Below are positions 1-11,712 of a stretch of 64,000 nt of DNA, piece by piece. The notes under the pieces are model-generated. The model saw only the letters and a program-made list of their open reading frames with translations. It was not told the origin of the DNA and did not search any database. Origin of the DNA: Patella vulgata. Its lineage: Eukaryota > Mollusca > Gastropoda > Patellidae. The position numbers were made by a program, and so were the translations under genes. The first letter of the stretch is position 1. The number at the start of each line of letters is the position of its first letter. The stretch covers positions 32,754,890 to 32,818,889 of the forward strand of contig NC_065882.2 of NCBI RefSeq assembly GCF_932274485.2, written 5' to 3'.

Positions 1-449
1 CTATCTGGGAATCTCCCTTTAAGCTTGTGGTCCCACTAGAGGTAACAATTTTTATCCAATTTAAAAAAACGTTTGAATATATCACCGTTACACCCAAGTG
101 ATGGTTGAGTTCAAATTTCGAGAAAATCGGACCAATACTGCCGGACAAAATGGCCGCCCCTCGTACGCTAATAGTGTAAAAATATGGTATATCAAGGATG
201 TGGACACCTTCAGGTCACAATTTTCACCCGATTTTAATGAAACCTTAAATGCATGTTTATAACCCAAAGATCTTGGTTCCTTTCGATATTCCGGCATATT
301 GGATTGTAATTTCCTGAATTATGACACATTTCATGTTTTTAGCTAGTGGTCCCTCTAGAGGTCACAATTATTATCTGATTTATAAAAACGTTCGAAAATA
401 TCACCTATACACTGTATTGTTGGTTGAGTTCGATTTTCGTGAAAATCGG
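1..449. mobile_element. Family A repeat, internal part
   Basis: This is the core of the commonest repeat in the window. Its phrases recur in order: GATCTCGGTTCCTTTCGATA, TAACTTCCTGAATTATGG, GAGGTCACAATTTTTATCC, TATATCACCGTTACACC and GACAAAATGGCCGC. The copy runs in from before the window and stops after 'gaccaaaactga'. Any open frames here are chance readings of the repeat; they recur with different breaks in other copies. Confidence 0.8.
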
Positions 450-700
450 ACCAAAACTGATTTTGGGTTAATTCTTTGAATACGTCCAAAACAAGTTTTA
501 AAATACAACAATTCAGACGTTAAAAGTGAATATCTACTTCAGTGGACTATTTGGCCGCTCTAAAAATCATTTTATACATTCAAAAATAGAAGGCTTCGAC
601 CATCAAAAAATGAAATTCAGCCACGTTCCAATCGCGATAAATGGTAGACCTGGATAACTGCGTTTTAGAAGGAATTCCTTCTGACGTCCTATCTAGTTAG

Positions 701-840
701 ATGTGAATGATCCAGTGTTAAACTACTGCTGGACACAGCCAGGATTGTTTACAGCGGATGATGTGAACGGCATATACGATGTCATAATTTATTCAAGAGA
801 TGATGTAGGTCTGGGAAACCTTCTCGTTTGCTATAAATAG
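701..840 (+). CDS. Possible terminal exon of an unidentified gene
   Basis: An acceptor-like AG at 699-700 follows a pyrimidine-rich stretch containing CTGAC, a plausible branch point. It opens a frame of about 46 codons that ends at TAG (838-840). The peptide includes NYCWTQPGLFTADDVNGIYD and a C-terminus VGLGNLLVCYK. It is well mixed in composition and unlike the surrounding repeats. A GT at 805 could instead act as a donor, ending the exon in phase 0. I do not recognise the protein. It bears a faint likeness to the N-terminal region of DPH2 (PGL..D..G.Y), but lacks the acidic-arginine pair and the spacing expected before the ALQFPD motif, so I do not join it to DPH2. It may be the last exon of an upstream neighbour, or a chance open stretch. 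Confidence 0.25.
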
Positions 841-924
841 TTTATTTCTTCCCGCTTGTACCTCCATTATGTGTCCTCTTGAGTTATTTTACGCGTGGAA
901 CAAGTGTGCAAAGTCTTAAGGTTC

Positions 925-2600
925 TGGAAAATTGAAATGAAACTGCCCAACAAAATGGCCGCTTTTTGTACGCAAATTGTGTAAAAGTATGTAATACAAA
1001 GGTCACAAATTTTATCCAAATTTGATAAACTTAAAACATATCTTTATGTGCCAAAGATAAGCCCCTTTTGATATTTGCACATTTCAGACCATAACTGTCT
1101 GAATTATTGCCCCTGATTGTACAAAAAAATTGTGTTTGTTTTTAGCTTGTTCTCTATCCATCTCGTGCAAAATGTGGGCGTCACAATTTTTATCCGATTT
1201 AAAAAAAAAAACGTGTCAATATATCACTGTTAAACACCAAGATATTGGTTCCTTTTGATAATCGCGCATATCCGAACATAACTTCCTGGATTATGGTCCG
1301 TGATTGTTCTAAAAACTGCATTTTTAGCTTGCAGATTCTCTAGAGGTCACAATTTTTTTTCCGATTTTGATGAAACTTAAAACATATCTTTATATCCCAA
1401 AGATCTCGGTCCCTTTTGATATTTGCGCATTTCAGACCATAACTTTCTGGATTATTTCCCTGATTGTTCTCTGTCCATCTCCTGCAAAATGTGGGCGTAT
1501 CTTGCCTGGCAGCGGCTGGTTATTCAATTTTAAAAACTGTTTAAATATATCACCGTTAAACCTTAATGATGGTTGAGTTCAAATTTTGCAAATAGTGTAA
1601 AAGTATGTAATACGAAGGTTGTGGAGCCTCTAGAGGTCACAATTTTTAACCAATTTTATTTTAATGAAACTTGCAATGTATGTTTATAACCCAAATATCT
1701 CGGTTCCTTTCGATGTTCGCGCATATTAGATTATATCTTCCTGGATTATGACAAAAAAATCACGTTATTTTTCTTAGCTCGTTCTCTGTCCATCTCTTGC
1801 ATGGCAACCGCTTGTTATCCAAGTTTAATAAACGTTTGTATATGCGCCGTTGAACCCTTTTGATGGTTGAGTAACTTGAGTTTTAATTTCGTAAAAATCA
1901 GACTGACATTACCTAACAAAATGGCCACTCCTTGTACTCAAGTAGTGTAAATTTTGATCTGATTTTGATGAAGTTGAAATATATGTTGATATCCCAAAGA
2001 TCTTGGTAACTTCCTGGATTATGAGCCCTGATTGTATGAAAAAATGTGTTTTTTGGCTTGTGAGCCCTCTAGAGGTCATAATATATCACATTACATCCTA
2101 ATGATGGTTGAGTTCGAATTTCGTGAATATCTGACCGAAATATCCCGATAAAATGGCTGCTCCACGAACGCAAATAGTGTAAAAGTATGTAATACCATGA
2201 TTGTGGACCCTCTAGAGGTCACGATTTTGACGAAACTTAAAATATTGATTCCTTTTGATATTCATGTGTATTGGACTGTAACTTCCCGGATGGACCCTTG
2301 ATTGTTCAAAAAATCACGTTTTTAGCTTGTGAAACAGTTAAGTTGTAGAGGTCACAATTTTTATCTGATTTAAAAATAAAAAACAACATAATGACAGTTG
2401 AGGACGAATGGCTGCTCCCCTTACGCAAATTTTGTAAAAGTATATATTATCAAGGTTGTGGATGCCCTAGAGGTCAAAATTTTTTATCTGATTTTAATAA
2501 AGCTTAAAATGTATGTTTATATCCCGACTTTTTTTTAGCTTGTTCTCTGCTCATCTCTTGCAAAATGTGGGTGTATCTTGCATGGCAACCGCATATTAAC
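925..2600. mobile_element. Family A repeat array with its terminal module
   Basis: These are degenerate family A units. They end in the A terminal module: 'agcttgttctctgctcatct', then 'tgcaaaatgtgggtgtatct' and 'tgcatggcaacc'. A second internal copy of that module, near 1140-1170 and 1465-1500, shows rearrangement between copies. No gene is visible in it. Confidence 0.75.
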
Positions 2601-2799
2601 GGATTTTTTTCAAATTTGGTGTGAAGCATTGTATTGATGTGGACGAATCCTATTTGAATATGTTTGATATTCAGCATTCTACGACTTTCAGTTCCCGAGT
2701 TCCCCACAGATATGTGGGCGTATCTTCCATGGTATCCATTTTTCTATATATATATAATATTAGTATGATGTTTGTCATGAATATTTTTGTTCTTGACAG

Positions 2800-2912
2800 A
2801 TTGCCTTACAGTTTCCTGATGAACTATTAGTCAATAGTGTAGAAGTTCTTGAAAAACTACAAAATTGTACAAAGCAAAAATTATTTGTACTTGGTGATAC
2901 TTCTTATGGAAG
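2800..2912 (+). CDS. DPH2: Diphthamide synthase subunit DPH2, exon with the LQFPDE motif
   Basis: DPH2 pairs with DPH1 in the cytosol. The pair transfers a 3-amino-3-carboxypropyl group from S-adenosylmethionine to a histidine of elongation factor 2, the first step of diphthamide formation; both subunits bind an iron-sulfur cluster. This exon reads IALQFPDELLVNSVEVLEKL and then LFVLGDTSYG, matching the start of the conserved fold (human VALQFPDQLL and MFILGDTAYGS). The acceptor is 'tcttgacag' and the donor is AG|gtaatc. The exon ends with two bases of the serine codon that precedes the paired cysteines in the next exon. It appears to start in phase 0, so an upstream coding exon must exist. 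Confidence 0.9.
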
Positions 2913-3935
2913 GTAATCAATTCTTAGCCCATCAAGACTCAAACTAGTAATACTCTACCTATTGATACGAATGTTAAAGCCATTTTCAGAAAATAAAAGT
3001 ATGGTAGACTATTCATCCAACCACGTCGGCTGCACTTATGGCTGTGGTTTCGGAATTCCATTCCCAGACATAAAGAGCAGTTCTATAATTTGGAATCTTA
3101 ATGCCCAATGGGTAGAAGGACAAATATCGACAATCATGATTTTTTGATATTGTGGTTCAACCCAATGAGGTACGGTTCAACAGTGTCTCGAAGACAAACG
3201 TAGTATATTTAAAGGACAATATTGGTGTCAGTCATTACCACATATGTGATAGCAGCCCTAGAAATTCACGCGAATCTCTGAATCTAATTCGTGCATTGTC
3301 GAGTCCAACTATTGATTGTCTGTCGGGGTCAGTGTTCATAATTGGCTGTATTTTGTCGGCTTTAGCCGATTGGTAAAACAATGAACCGGCCACTATGGTA
3401 TCATAAATAATCAATCTACTTTCGGCTAAATTACAACGGGTTAAATATTACTTGTTAATTAAGAAGTCAATCAACTTGCTTGTCGGCCAACAGTCATACC
3501 TTAGTGAGAAGCAGCCATATGTGGTTCATTATCCGAGTAATTAGCACATTTAACGGTTATTTTGATAATCCGGTAAAAAAAACAAAACAAGCTTGCTGAT
3601 TATTCATAATAGGTTCAGTAAAATAAGCCGTGTATCGAATGAAGACAATCTCGGCATCATGCAAATCCCGCGTCTTCCATGCTCCGTCCGTGTGAATTCC
3701 AGGTAGCGGTAGATATTAAAATAATAACAGGATCTAACATTGAAGGATCCACTGACCAGTTGTTAGTTAAATTAAATCTTTATTGAATATAATCCCCTGA
3801 TAGAACACCGAATACATGGAGAGAGAAACAGTGGGTATTTTCCCAACAGAATCTCCAGTGCCGAATTCCAATGACACCTGACATATCGGTTGGAATTAGG
3901 TCAATAAACCAGATCTTAATAATGTCTACCGTTAT
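2913..3935. other. DPH2 intron, mostly unique sequence
   Basis: No gene is seen. Around 3295-3500 there are several short blocks with GTCGG (for example 'ttttgtcggctttagccgat') that resemble the blocks at 37.9-38.1 kb. Short open stretches here have no recognisable motif. Confidence 0.5.
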
Positions 3936-4656
3936 GATTTTTATACGCCAACATTTTCATGTGAATGTATATTGTCGTTGCCCCCTTCGTTTGTCTGTCT
4001 GTCCGTCCACAATTTGTTTGTGGACACAATACAGGTCACAATTCTTATCCGATTTTGACGAAACTTGAAAAATCGTGTTTTTAGCTTGTGGTCCCTCTAT
4101 AGGTCACAATTATAATCTGATTTACAAAAACGTTCGAATATATCACCGTTACACCATAATGTTGATTGAGCTTGAATTTCGTGAAAATCGGAACCAAAAC
4201 TGTCGGACAAAATGGCTGCCCCTCGTTCGCAAATAGTGTAAACATCTCGTACAAAAAATCACGTTTTTAGTTGTGGTCCCTCTAGAGGTCACAATTTTTA
4301 TCCAATTTAAAAAAAATGTTTTAGTATATCACCATTACGCCCTTGTGATTGAGTTTGAAATTTCGTGAAAATTGGACCAAAACTGCCAGACAAAATGGCC
4401 ACCCCTCGTACGCAAATAGTGTAAATATATGGTATATCAAGGTTGTGGACCCTCTATAAGTCACAATTTTGATCCGATTTTGATGAAACTTGAAATATAT
4501 CTTTATAACCCAAAGATCTTGGTTCCTGTCGATATTCGCAGATATCGGATCGTAACTTCCTGAATTATGGAACTTGATTGTTCGAAAAATCGCTTTTTGT
4601 TTAGCTTGTTCTCTATCCATCTCTTGCTAATGTGGGCGTATCCTGCCTGGCAGCTG
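3936..4656 (+). mobile_element. Family A, short complete pearl/HINE-like element
   Basis: One of two compact full copies. It starts with 'ttttatacgccaacattttc' and the imperfect hairpin around ACATTTTCATGT. A CCGTCC-rich stretch and 'cacaatttgtttgtgg' follow, then about one and a half core units. It ends in 'atgtgggcgtatcctgcctg'. No obvious target duplication flanks it. Confidence 0.75.
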
Positions 4657-5640
4657 CTTGTTTACGAAAAATAACAGAAAGCTTTAACAAGAAATTGAAT
4701 TTAGAAACATGCATGTTAGGCACCTCAACAACTGTTTTCAGAACCTTGTAAAAGTAAAATGATACTACTGCTAGTATCGTGTCTAAACCAAAAGATGCCG
4801 CTCCTAATGGTATAGTTAATGATAAAGCAATTTAGAAAAATAAAACGAACATAATTTCTAAAGCTGCTGTAATAACCAAAAAGTTAAATATTACTGCTAT
4901 TCAGAATCGTCAATAATAGATTTTTTTACGGCTGTAATAGATGTGTAGAGAATTTCATATGCGATAGATATTTATAGACTCATAGACTCTGGTATTGTAC
5001 CGTGGTACTAGCCAGAAATCACTTCGAGACAAGCCACTGAAGCGTGCACATTCACCGTGTCGAGTTCCAACTTTCAGTTCAGAAAATTTTCACTGCCCCT
5101 CAGACATTCCTGCCCCCCATGCATACACAGAGGCTGTGAAGTTAAAAGTGACACAGCAAAGTGCATCAGTAAGCGACACAGTACATTTCAATTTGTATCA
5201 GTTAATTTCATCCAAGGAGCTGTGTCCGTGTTTTGAAAATGTTATGCTGACGTCATCATTTAACGTCAAAATAAGACCTGATGACGTTGCGGGTTTGATT
5301 TATGATAAATTCTAACTAAATATTCTGACTCGCAGTTGTCATGTTTCTATTTGTATTAAATTTTTAAGGTGAAAACTCAGTTATGAGGCTCCAAATGTAC
5401 ATTGGGTGGCCATTTTGAATTTATGCAAATTAGGCCCTTTCCCGGCCCGAAAATTAGAGACTTTGGATATGTTATAGAAGATGATCCCACACACACAACT
5501 TTACCAATACACCTTCTGTTGCAATTTGTTCTAGGTTGCCATATATTTAACCTAGATTGACTTGACTGTAAGCCTATGGCCTATGGGCTATTATTGTATT
5601 TAAAGGATGGATAGTGTATTTATCTTAAATTTAATTTCAG
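4657..5640. other. DPH2 intron, unassigned
   Basis: An open frame of 106 codons at 4995-5315 (ending GLIYDKF) has no recognised motif or splice context and is probably chance. The rest is AT-rich without structure I can name. Confidence 0.4.
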
Positions 5641-5861
5641 TTGTTGTGTAGATGAAATAGCAGCTCAACGCTATAATGCAGATTGTTTAATACATTTTGG
5701 ACGATCATGTCTTAGTAAGACAAGTAGACTTCCAGTTTTAAATATATATGGACAACATAAAATTGATGTAGATAATTGCTTCTGTGAAGTAAACAGACTT
5801 TTGCCAGATACTGATATCCATGTTATTATATTGTTTGACACCATTTATAGACATTGTGTGG
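5641..5861 (+). CDS. DPH2: DPH2 exon with paired cysteines
   Basis: The first base completes the serine begun in the previous exon, giving YGSCCVDEIAAQRYNADCLI and then HFGRSCLS. The Cys-Cys pair (5642-5647) and the cysteine of GRSC (5708-5710) match conserved cysteines of animal DPH2 (human YGSCCVDV and FGPACLS), two of the positions that hold the 4Fe-4S cluster. The remainder (LPVLNIYGQHKIDVDNCF onward) is the variable link towards the second domain. Acceptor 'ttaatttcag', donor G|gtaaga; the exon ends one base into a glycine codon. Confidence 0.93.
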
Positions 5862-6154
5862 GTAAGATATTTATTAACTGTGATTAAATAATAACAGACT
5901 TACATGTCGTGCGTCCTTCATCTGTTAACAATTTACATTTTCAAATTCTTCTCCTGAATATTGAACTTGGTTGTTATGCTGCTCTGGTGGTGCAAGGGCA
6001 CTCTGAGTATGCTAAGAAACTAAATAATTGAGTCATAGTGAGCTTACAAGCACTGGGTCATTCCATGTCAACTGGACTAAATTCTGAGAAAATTGTCGGG
6101 TGACCCCCTCAGAATATTATGATAAAAATATATGTTATAGTCAGTGACCTTAAT
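5862..6154. other. DPH2 intron, short unassigned stretch
   Basis: No gene or recognised repeat is seen between the donor and the next family A copy. Confidence 0.5.
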
Positions 6155-6655
6155 CGGCTGTTTATACGTCCACATGTCATCGCCCCTTTCAGTCTGAACG
6201 TCCGCCCACAATTTGTGAACCCTCTACAGGTCACAATTGAAATATAGGTTTACCTCTAAAAGATCTCGGTTCCTTTTGATATTGGCATGTATCGGACCGT
6301 AAGTGCCTGATTGTACGAAAATTCACATTTTTAACTTGTGGGCAGTCTAGAGGTCATAATTAATAAAGCTTGAAATGTATATTTATAACCCAAAACTCTT
6401 GGTTATTTTCGATATTCACGGATATCGGACCGTAACTTCCTGGATTATGGCTCCTGATTGTAAGAAAAGTCGCGTTTCATTCGCCCACCCGTCTTCATTA
6501 GCCCTGTTTAGGAGCAGAACAGTAGGACGTTAAACCCCATTTCATTTCATTTCATTCGCCCACATTTACATTTGGACGTATATTGTTGTCGCCCACAATT
6601 TGTTTTTGGACCCGTTACAAATTAAAATATCATTCAAATATATCACAGTTACACC
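6155..6655 (+). mobile_element. Two family A starts flanking a SINE tail
   Basis: A family A start (6155, 'tttatacgtccacatgtcat') runs to about 6478. A SINE-1 3' tail (6483-6555: GTAGGACGTTAAACCCC, then ATTTC repeats) follows. A second A start (6556-6655, 'cgcccacatttacatttgga') comes next. The SINE is reduced to its last 75 bases. Confidence 0.65.
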
Positions 6656-6835
6656 AGGCCCAGAGCTAGCCCAAAAATTTTTGAGGGGGGGGGGGAGAAA
6701 GGTCTAGGGAGCTGTTCCCCCAGAAAATTTTGGAAAATAGGGTTTGCAATTCCAATTTTGAGGCTGAATTTGCGATATGATTGTATTATCTTTTGAAATG
6801 AACATCCTAAAAATTTAAAGGAAGGAATACGAATT
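6656..6835. repeat. Fragment with G-run, possible DNA-transposon remnant
   Basis: 'aggcccagagctagcccaaa' is followed by a run of about ten G and 'gttcccccagaaaattttgg'. This end style is common in CAG-ended DNA elements of marine animals, but no matching end was found. Confidence 0.3.
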
Positions 6836-6839
6836 CATT

Positions 6840-7345
6840 CGTGGACGCCTAACCAATCTCACTCGGCATTATGGGTGCCCCGCCAGTTATATTATGGGCA
6901 CCCCACTAATTATATTATGGGCACCCATGATCTCGTCGTGGGCTGCCCACCAATCTTGGCATTATGGCCCCCCCCCCCCCCGGTATGATGCACCCCACCA
7001 ATCATGCTGTTTATGACGCCCCATTGATGAAGCCGTGGGCGGCCAACCAATCTCACTCGGCATTATCCATTATGTGCGGCCAGACAATCACATAGTATCA
7101 TTATAAGACGCCCCACCAATCATGTCATTATGGGTGCCCCTCCATGATAAGGCACCCCACAGATCACGCCGTTTTGGGCGGCATTCAATCAGGTTGTGGT
7201 GTTAATCTTGTGATTCGTTATGAGGGGGCTCACTATTTGGGTGGCCTCATATATAACATGTTTGGCGAGGCGGCCATAGAACTAAGTGACATTGGTTGGG
7301 CACCCCGCCAATCTGGTCGTGGGCACTCAATGATACTCGGCTTTA
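6840..7345. repeat. Degenerate GC-rich minisatellite
   Basis: About 500 bases of imperfect tandem units near 25-35 bp. They are built from 'attatgggcaccccaccaat', with variants such as 'gacgccccattgatgaagcc' and 'gggcggccaaccaatctcac'. GC content is clearly above the surroundings. The longest open frame across it (7144-7359) is a chance reading of the repeat. Confidence 0.7.
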
Positions 7346-7394
7346 TAGGGGGCCTATAGTAATATGGGCATGTTAGTCGTTGACTTCGTATTTG

Positions 7395-9016
7395 GTCCAA
7401 TGACTATGGGCGTGGTGATGGTTGGGTTCGAATTTCGTGAAAACTGCCAGACAAAATGGCTGCTAACTGTATGCAAATACGCAAATAGTGTTAAAGTATG
7501 TAATATCAAGGTTGTGGGCCCTCTAGAGGCCACCATTTTGGTCCGATTTTCAAGAAACTTAAAACATGTGTTTATATCACAAAGATCTTGGTTCCTTTCA
7601 GATATTCGCGCATATCGGACTGTAACTTCATTGATTATGGCCCCTGATTGTACAAAAAAATCACGTTTTTATCTTGTGGACCTTCCAGAGATCACAATTT
7701 TTATCCGATTTTAAAAGCTGTTCAAATATATCGCGTTACACCATAAGGACAGATGAGTTCAGATTTCCTGAAAAATGGACAGAGACTCCCCGATAAAATG
7801 GCTGCTTTTCGTACGCTAATAGTGTAAAAGTTCTCAAATAGTGTAGAAATATGGTATATCAAGGTTGTGGACCCTAGAGGTCACAATTTTAATCCGGTTT
7901 TGTTGAAACTTGAATGTAAGTTTATAACCCAAAGATCTCGGTTCCTTTCGATATTCGCGCATATCGGACCGTAACTTCCTGAATTATGGTCCCTGATTGT
8001 ACGAAAAATTGTGTTTTTAGCTTGTGGACCCTATAGAGGTCATAATTTTTATCCGATTTAAAAAACCGTATTATTATATCACCGTTACACCCTAAGGATG
8101 GCTGAGTTCGAATTTCGTAAAAATCGGCCCAAAATTGACAGACAAAATGGCTGCTGTTCGTTCTCAAATAGCGTAAACAATATGGTATATCAAGGTCGTG
8201 GACCCTATAGAGGTCACAATTTTTATCCGATTTTGTTGTAACTTGAAATGTAAGTTTATAACACAAAGATCTCGGTTCCTTTCGATATTTGCGTATATCG
8301 ACTTGTAATTTCCTGAATTATGGCCCTTGATTGTAGGAAAAATCACTTTCTTTTTAGCTTGTTCTCTATCCATCTCTCGAAAATGTGGCCGTATCCTGCC
8401 TGGTAGCCGCTGGTTATCCAATTATAATGAAGCTTAAAATATGTTTATATCCCAAAGATCTCGGACCGTAACTGTATGGATTATTGCCCCTGATTGTATG
8501 AAAAATCACAATTTTTATCTGATATTAAAAAAACGTTCAAATATATCACCGTTATCACGGTTGCGTCCTGGATTATGGCCCCTGGTTGTTCGAAAAATCG
8601 CGTTTTTAGCTTGTGGACCCATGTTTTGTTTTTTACTCGCCCACATTTTCATGTGGATGTATATTGTTGTTGCCCCGCGGACATCCGTCCGTCCACAGTT
8701 TGTTTGTGGACGCTCTACAGGTCACAATTTTTATTCGATTTTGACGAAACTTAAAATATAGGTCTATCTCCCAAAGATCTTGGTTCCTTTCGATATTGAC
8801 ATATATCGGACCATAACTTATTGGATTATGGCCCCTGATTGTACGAAAAATCAGGTTTTTAGCTTGTGGACTATGTAGAGGTCACAATTCTAATCCGATT
8901 TTGATCAAACTTGAAATGCTTGTTTATAACCCAAAGATCTTGGTTCCTTTCGATATTTGCTCATATCGGATCGTAACTTCCTGAATTTTAGCCCATGATT
9001 GTACTAAAAATTGCCT
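7395..9016 (+). mobile_element. Family A array, with a second element start at 8632
   Basis: About three core units. The block 'atatcggaccgtaacttcct' at about 7961 recurs near 8294, a spacing of about 331 bp. A terminal module lies at 8355-8415 ('gttctctatccatctctcga'). A new element start at 8632 ('cgcccacattttcatgtgga', 'gtccgtccacagtttgtttg') is followed by another core. Confidence 0.75.
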
Positions 9017-10290
9017 TTTTATACGCCCATGGAAACGTCGTATATTGCCGTCCGTCCGTCCATTGTCCACAATTTCTTGTGCACACTCTACAGACTACAT
9101 TTATGATCTGATTGTTTTGAAATTGATATATGTTGTTTGCATTAGTGAGATGAAGAAGCCTATTTAATTTTAATAACTTCTGTTAAATTCTTCTGGAGTT
9201 ATGGCCCTTGTTTCCCTTTGTTGCACCTTGTGAAGGCTCTAACGACAAAAGTTATCAACCGATCTGTATGAAATTTATATGCATCATTTAAATTAGTAAA
9301 ACAATAGAAGCCTATTGAATTTCAACAATTTCAGTTTATTACATCTAGAGTTATGGCTCTTGTTTCACTTTGTTGAATCTTGTGAACGCTCTAATGACAA
9401 CAGTTATCATCCGATCTGTTTGAAATTGATATGCATCATTTAAATTAGTGAAACGGAAAAGCTTATTGAATTTTAGCAATTTCCGTTAATTACGCGACGT
9501 GAGTTATGGCCCTTGTTTCACTTTGTTGTACCTTGTGAATGCTCTAACAACAAAAGTTATTATCCGATCTGTATGAAATTTATATGCATCATTTAAATTA
9601 GTAAAACAAAGAAGCCTATTGAATTTCAGCAATTTCCGTTAACTCTAGAGTTATGGTCCTTATTTGACTTTGTTGAATCTTGTGAACGCTCTAATGACAG
9701 CAGTAATCATCCGATCTGTTTGAAATTGGTATGCATCATTTAGATTAGTGCAACGAAGAAGCCTATTGAATTTCCTCAATTTCTGTTAATTACGTCGTGA
9801 GTTATGGCCCTTGTTTCACTTTGTTTTACCTTGTGAATGCTCTAACGACAAAAGTTATTATCTGATCTGTATGAAATTTATATGTATCGTTTAAATTAGT
9901 AAAACGAACAAGCCTATTGCGCTTCAGCAAATTTCCATTAATTATGGCCCTTATTTAACTTTGTTGAATCTTGTGAACGCTTGAACGACAAAAGTTATCA
10001 CTTAATCTGTATGAAATTCATATGCATCATTTAAATTAGTGAAATGAAGAAGCCTAATGAATGTCAGCAATTTCCGTCAATTACTTCTAGAGTTACGGCC
10101 CTTGTTTTACTTTGTTGAACCTTGTGAACGTTCGAACGACAAAAGTTATCATCCGATCTGTATGAAATTTATATGCATTATATGAATTAGTAAAACGAAA
10201 AAGCCTATCAAAATTCAACAATTTCTGTAGATTACTTCCAGAGTTACGGCCCTTGTTTTAGTTTTTAGAACCTTCTGATGCACACATTAT
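9017..10290 (+). mobile_element. Family B repeat array
   Basis: It starts 'tttttatacgcccatggaaa' with CCGTCCGTCC, then about eight units of 150 bp. Each unit holds GTTATCATCCGATCTGTATG, ATATGCATCATTTAAATTAG, AAGAAGCCTATTGAATTTCA and AGAGTTATGGCCCTTGTTTC. The far terminal module is missing. Confidence 0.8.
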
Positions 10291-11160
10291 CCATGCACAC
10301 AAACTTTTGATCCATATAAATATCGTAATTAATTTCTTCGACATCGGCAGGACTAAAAATTTGTGCGAATCGTTGCATTAGCTTTAAGTCTGTGACTCGA
10401 AGATTCGTACAATTCCATAATCAGAATTGACATGGATTCTGCCAAGTAAAACATACGTCTCAAATCATGCTTTAAATTTAATGTAGAGGCCTATGACCTT
10501 GCCGTTGAGAAATGCGTGGAATTCAAATTCTAAAATATCGGTACAAAATTGAATTTCAAACACGAAGTTGCACCTGTACTTGACACTATTCTATTATTAA
10601 CCATGTGCAGAGAGAACAGCTGATCGCGCCCCCTGGAATTCCTTTCTCACATTCCGACTAATTTACTCTAAAAAATTATATGTATATTGTTTTCTTTTGT
10701 CAAATTGTTATGTAAATTATACATAAACTTTACTTTTGGAAATTGTTTTGAATTTTTTCAGTGTTTAAATTTTCATTGGAGACAAAACGGGAAACATCGA
10801 ATTGTTATGGTGCAGGCTTTGTGCCAAAATTATAAGGGAGTCAAAGTTAAACTTGGGGATTTTTTCTGTGACTTTTGTCTATGGTTTACATCAAGTCAGT
10901 ATAGGAGTGAAACATTGATACTGAAATTTCATTCTAATAAATATTGAAACATATCCTTATTTTCTAAGTATTAATGGTTAATAAATGGCTTCATCTATGG
11001 TCAAAGTATGAAATACATGAATAGCTCTTCTAAATAATGGATTGCTCCTTTATTTTGAGTTGAGAAGTGCTATTTTTACAGGAGGGATTTTCAGCTGTTG
11101 TAATTTTAGAAGAGCTTTTTATGGCTCCTCTATTTTTTTCAAACGTGAAGCACTGCGTAT
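10291..11160. other. DPH2 intron, unassigned AT-rich stretch
   Basis: No gene is seen. An 86-codon frame at 10687-10947 is rich in Phe, Leu and Lys, as expected of AT-rich noise. Confidence 0.4.
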
Positions 11161-11262
11161 GTTTTGTTGCCTGGCAACCTGTCTTTGTTGTTAGCTTGTT
11201 CTCTATCCATCTCTTGCAAAATGTGGGCGTATCCTGCTTGGCAGCCGCTGGTTCATTTTGGG
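11161..11262 (+). repeat. Fused terminal modules of families B and A
   Basis: 'ttttgttgcctggcaacctg', the end module of B and C, is followed at once by 'gttctctatccatctcttgc' and 'gtgggcgtatcctgcttggc', the end module of A. Only the last 50 or so bases of each remain. Confidence 0.6.
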
Positions 11263-11333
11263 TGAAGCCTTTATCATTACTTGTCCTGGACTATACAGCG
11301 CTCCCTTAAGCCATTCACTTGTTCATTCACTTG

Positions 11334-11712
11334 GGAGCCACGGTGGCTAGGTGGGTTAGACGCTGGCTCGCTAGTTTGGAGGTCGGGTGTTCGATCCCTG
11401 CATTGGCCGAGAAAGTTCATCAGGATTTTACAACGTGGTTTCCCCTTGTCAGTGGTGCAGAACGGAGGGCCTGACAAGGACAGCTGTCTAGTCCTTCGGA
11501 TGACACATAAAACCGAGGTCACATGTATACATTGGAATGCACGTAAAAGATCCCTTGGCAGTTGGAATTCAATATAAGAGTAGGCGATAGTGCCGCTGCC
11601 TGGGCAAAATTTCCCTCATAGCACACTGTATGGCGTATGCCCGTCTTCATTAGCCCAGTATAGGAGCAGAACAGTAGGACGTTAAACCCCATTTCATTTC
11701 ATTTCATTTCAT
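11334..11712 (+). mobile_element. SINE-1, full-length, with target duplication
   Basis: A tRNA-derived SINE of 379 bp. Its head, 'ccacggtggctaggtgggtt', is box A-like, and 'ggtcgggtgttcgatccctg' is box B-like. A unique body and the tail GTAGGACGTTAAACCCC plus four ATTTC units follow. It is flanked by a perfect 15-bp duplication, TTGTTCATTCACTTG (11319-11333 and 11713-11727). This is the reference copy for the family here. Confidence 0.9.

Noticed and set aside
88-297. Minus-strand open frame over the first repeat
   Set aside because: It is a reading of family A core. The same text in other copies is broken at different points, so there is no sign of protein constraint.
701-804. The orphan exon as the missing DPH2 N-terminus (phase 0 donor at 805 would join to 2800)
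   Set aside because: The phase fits and PGL..D..G.Y is faintly similar, but the joined peptide lacks the expected acidic-arginine pair and about eight residues before ALQFPD. The continuous frame to a stop at 838 is a simpler reading.
1367-2830. Several short open frames before the first DPH2 exon
   Set aside because: They lie in family A or AT-rich DNA and show no DPH2-like or other motif.
4995-5315. 106-codon open frame as a host exon
   Set aside because: No recognisable domain and no convincing splice sites. It lies in the DPH2 intron on the same strand; kept only as an unassigned stretch.
9017-10290. CRISPR-like array because of regular 150-bp repeats
   Set aside because: Units are contiguous, diverged and without spacers, and the genome is clearly animal.
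10687-10947. 86-codon open frame as a gene
   Set aside because: Low-complexity Phe/Leu/Lys text in AT-rich DNA, no splice context, no motif.
11350-11400. tRNA gene
   Set aside because: Box A and box B spacing is present, but the sequence is the head of SINE-1, repeated at several places and followed by the SINE body and tail.
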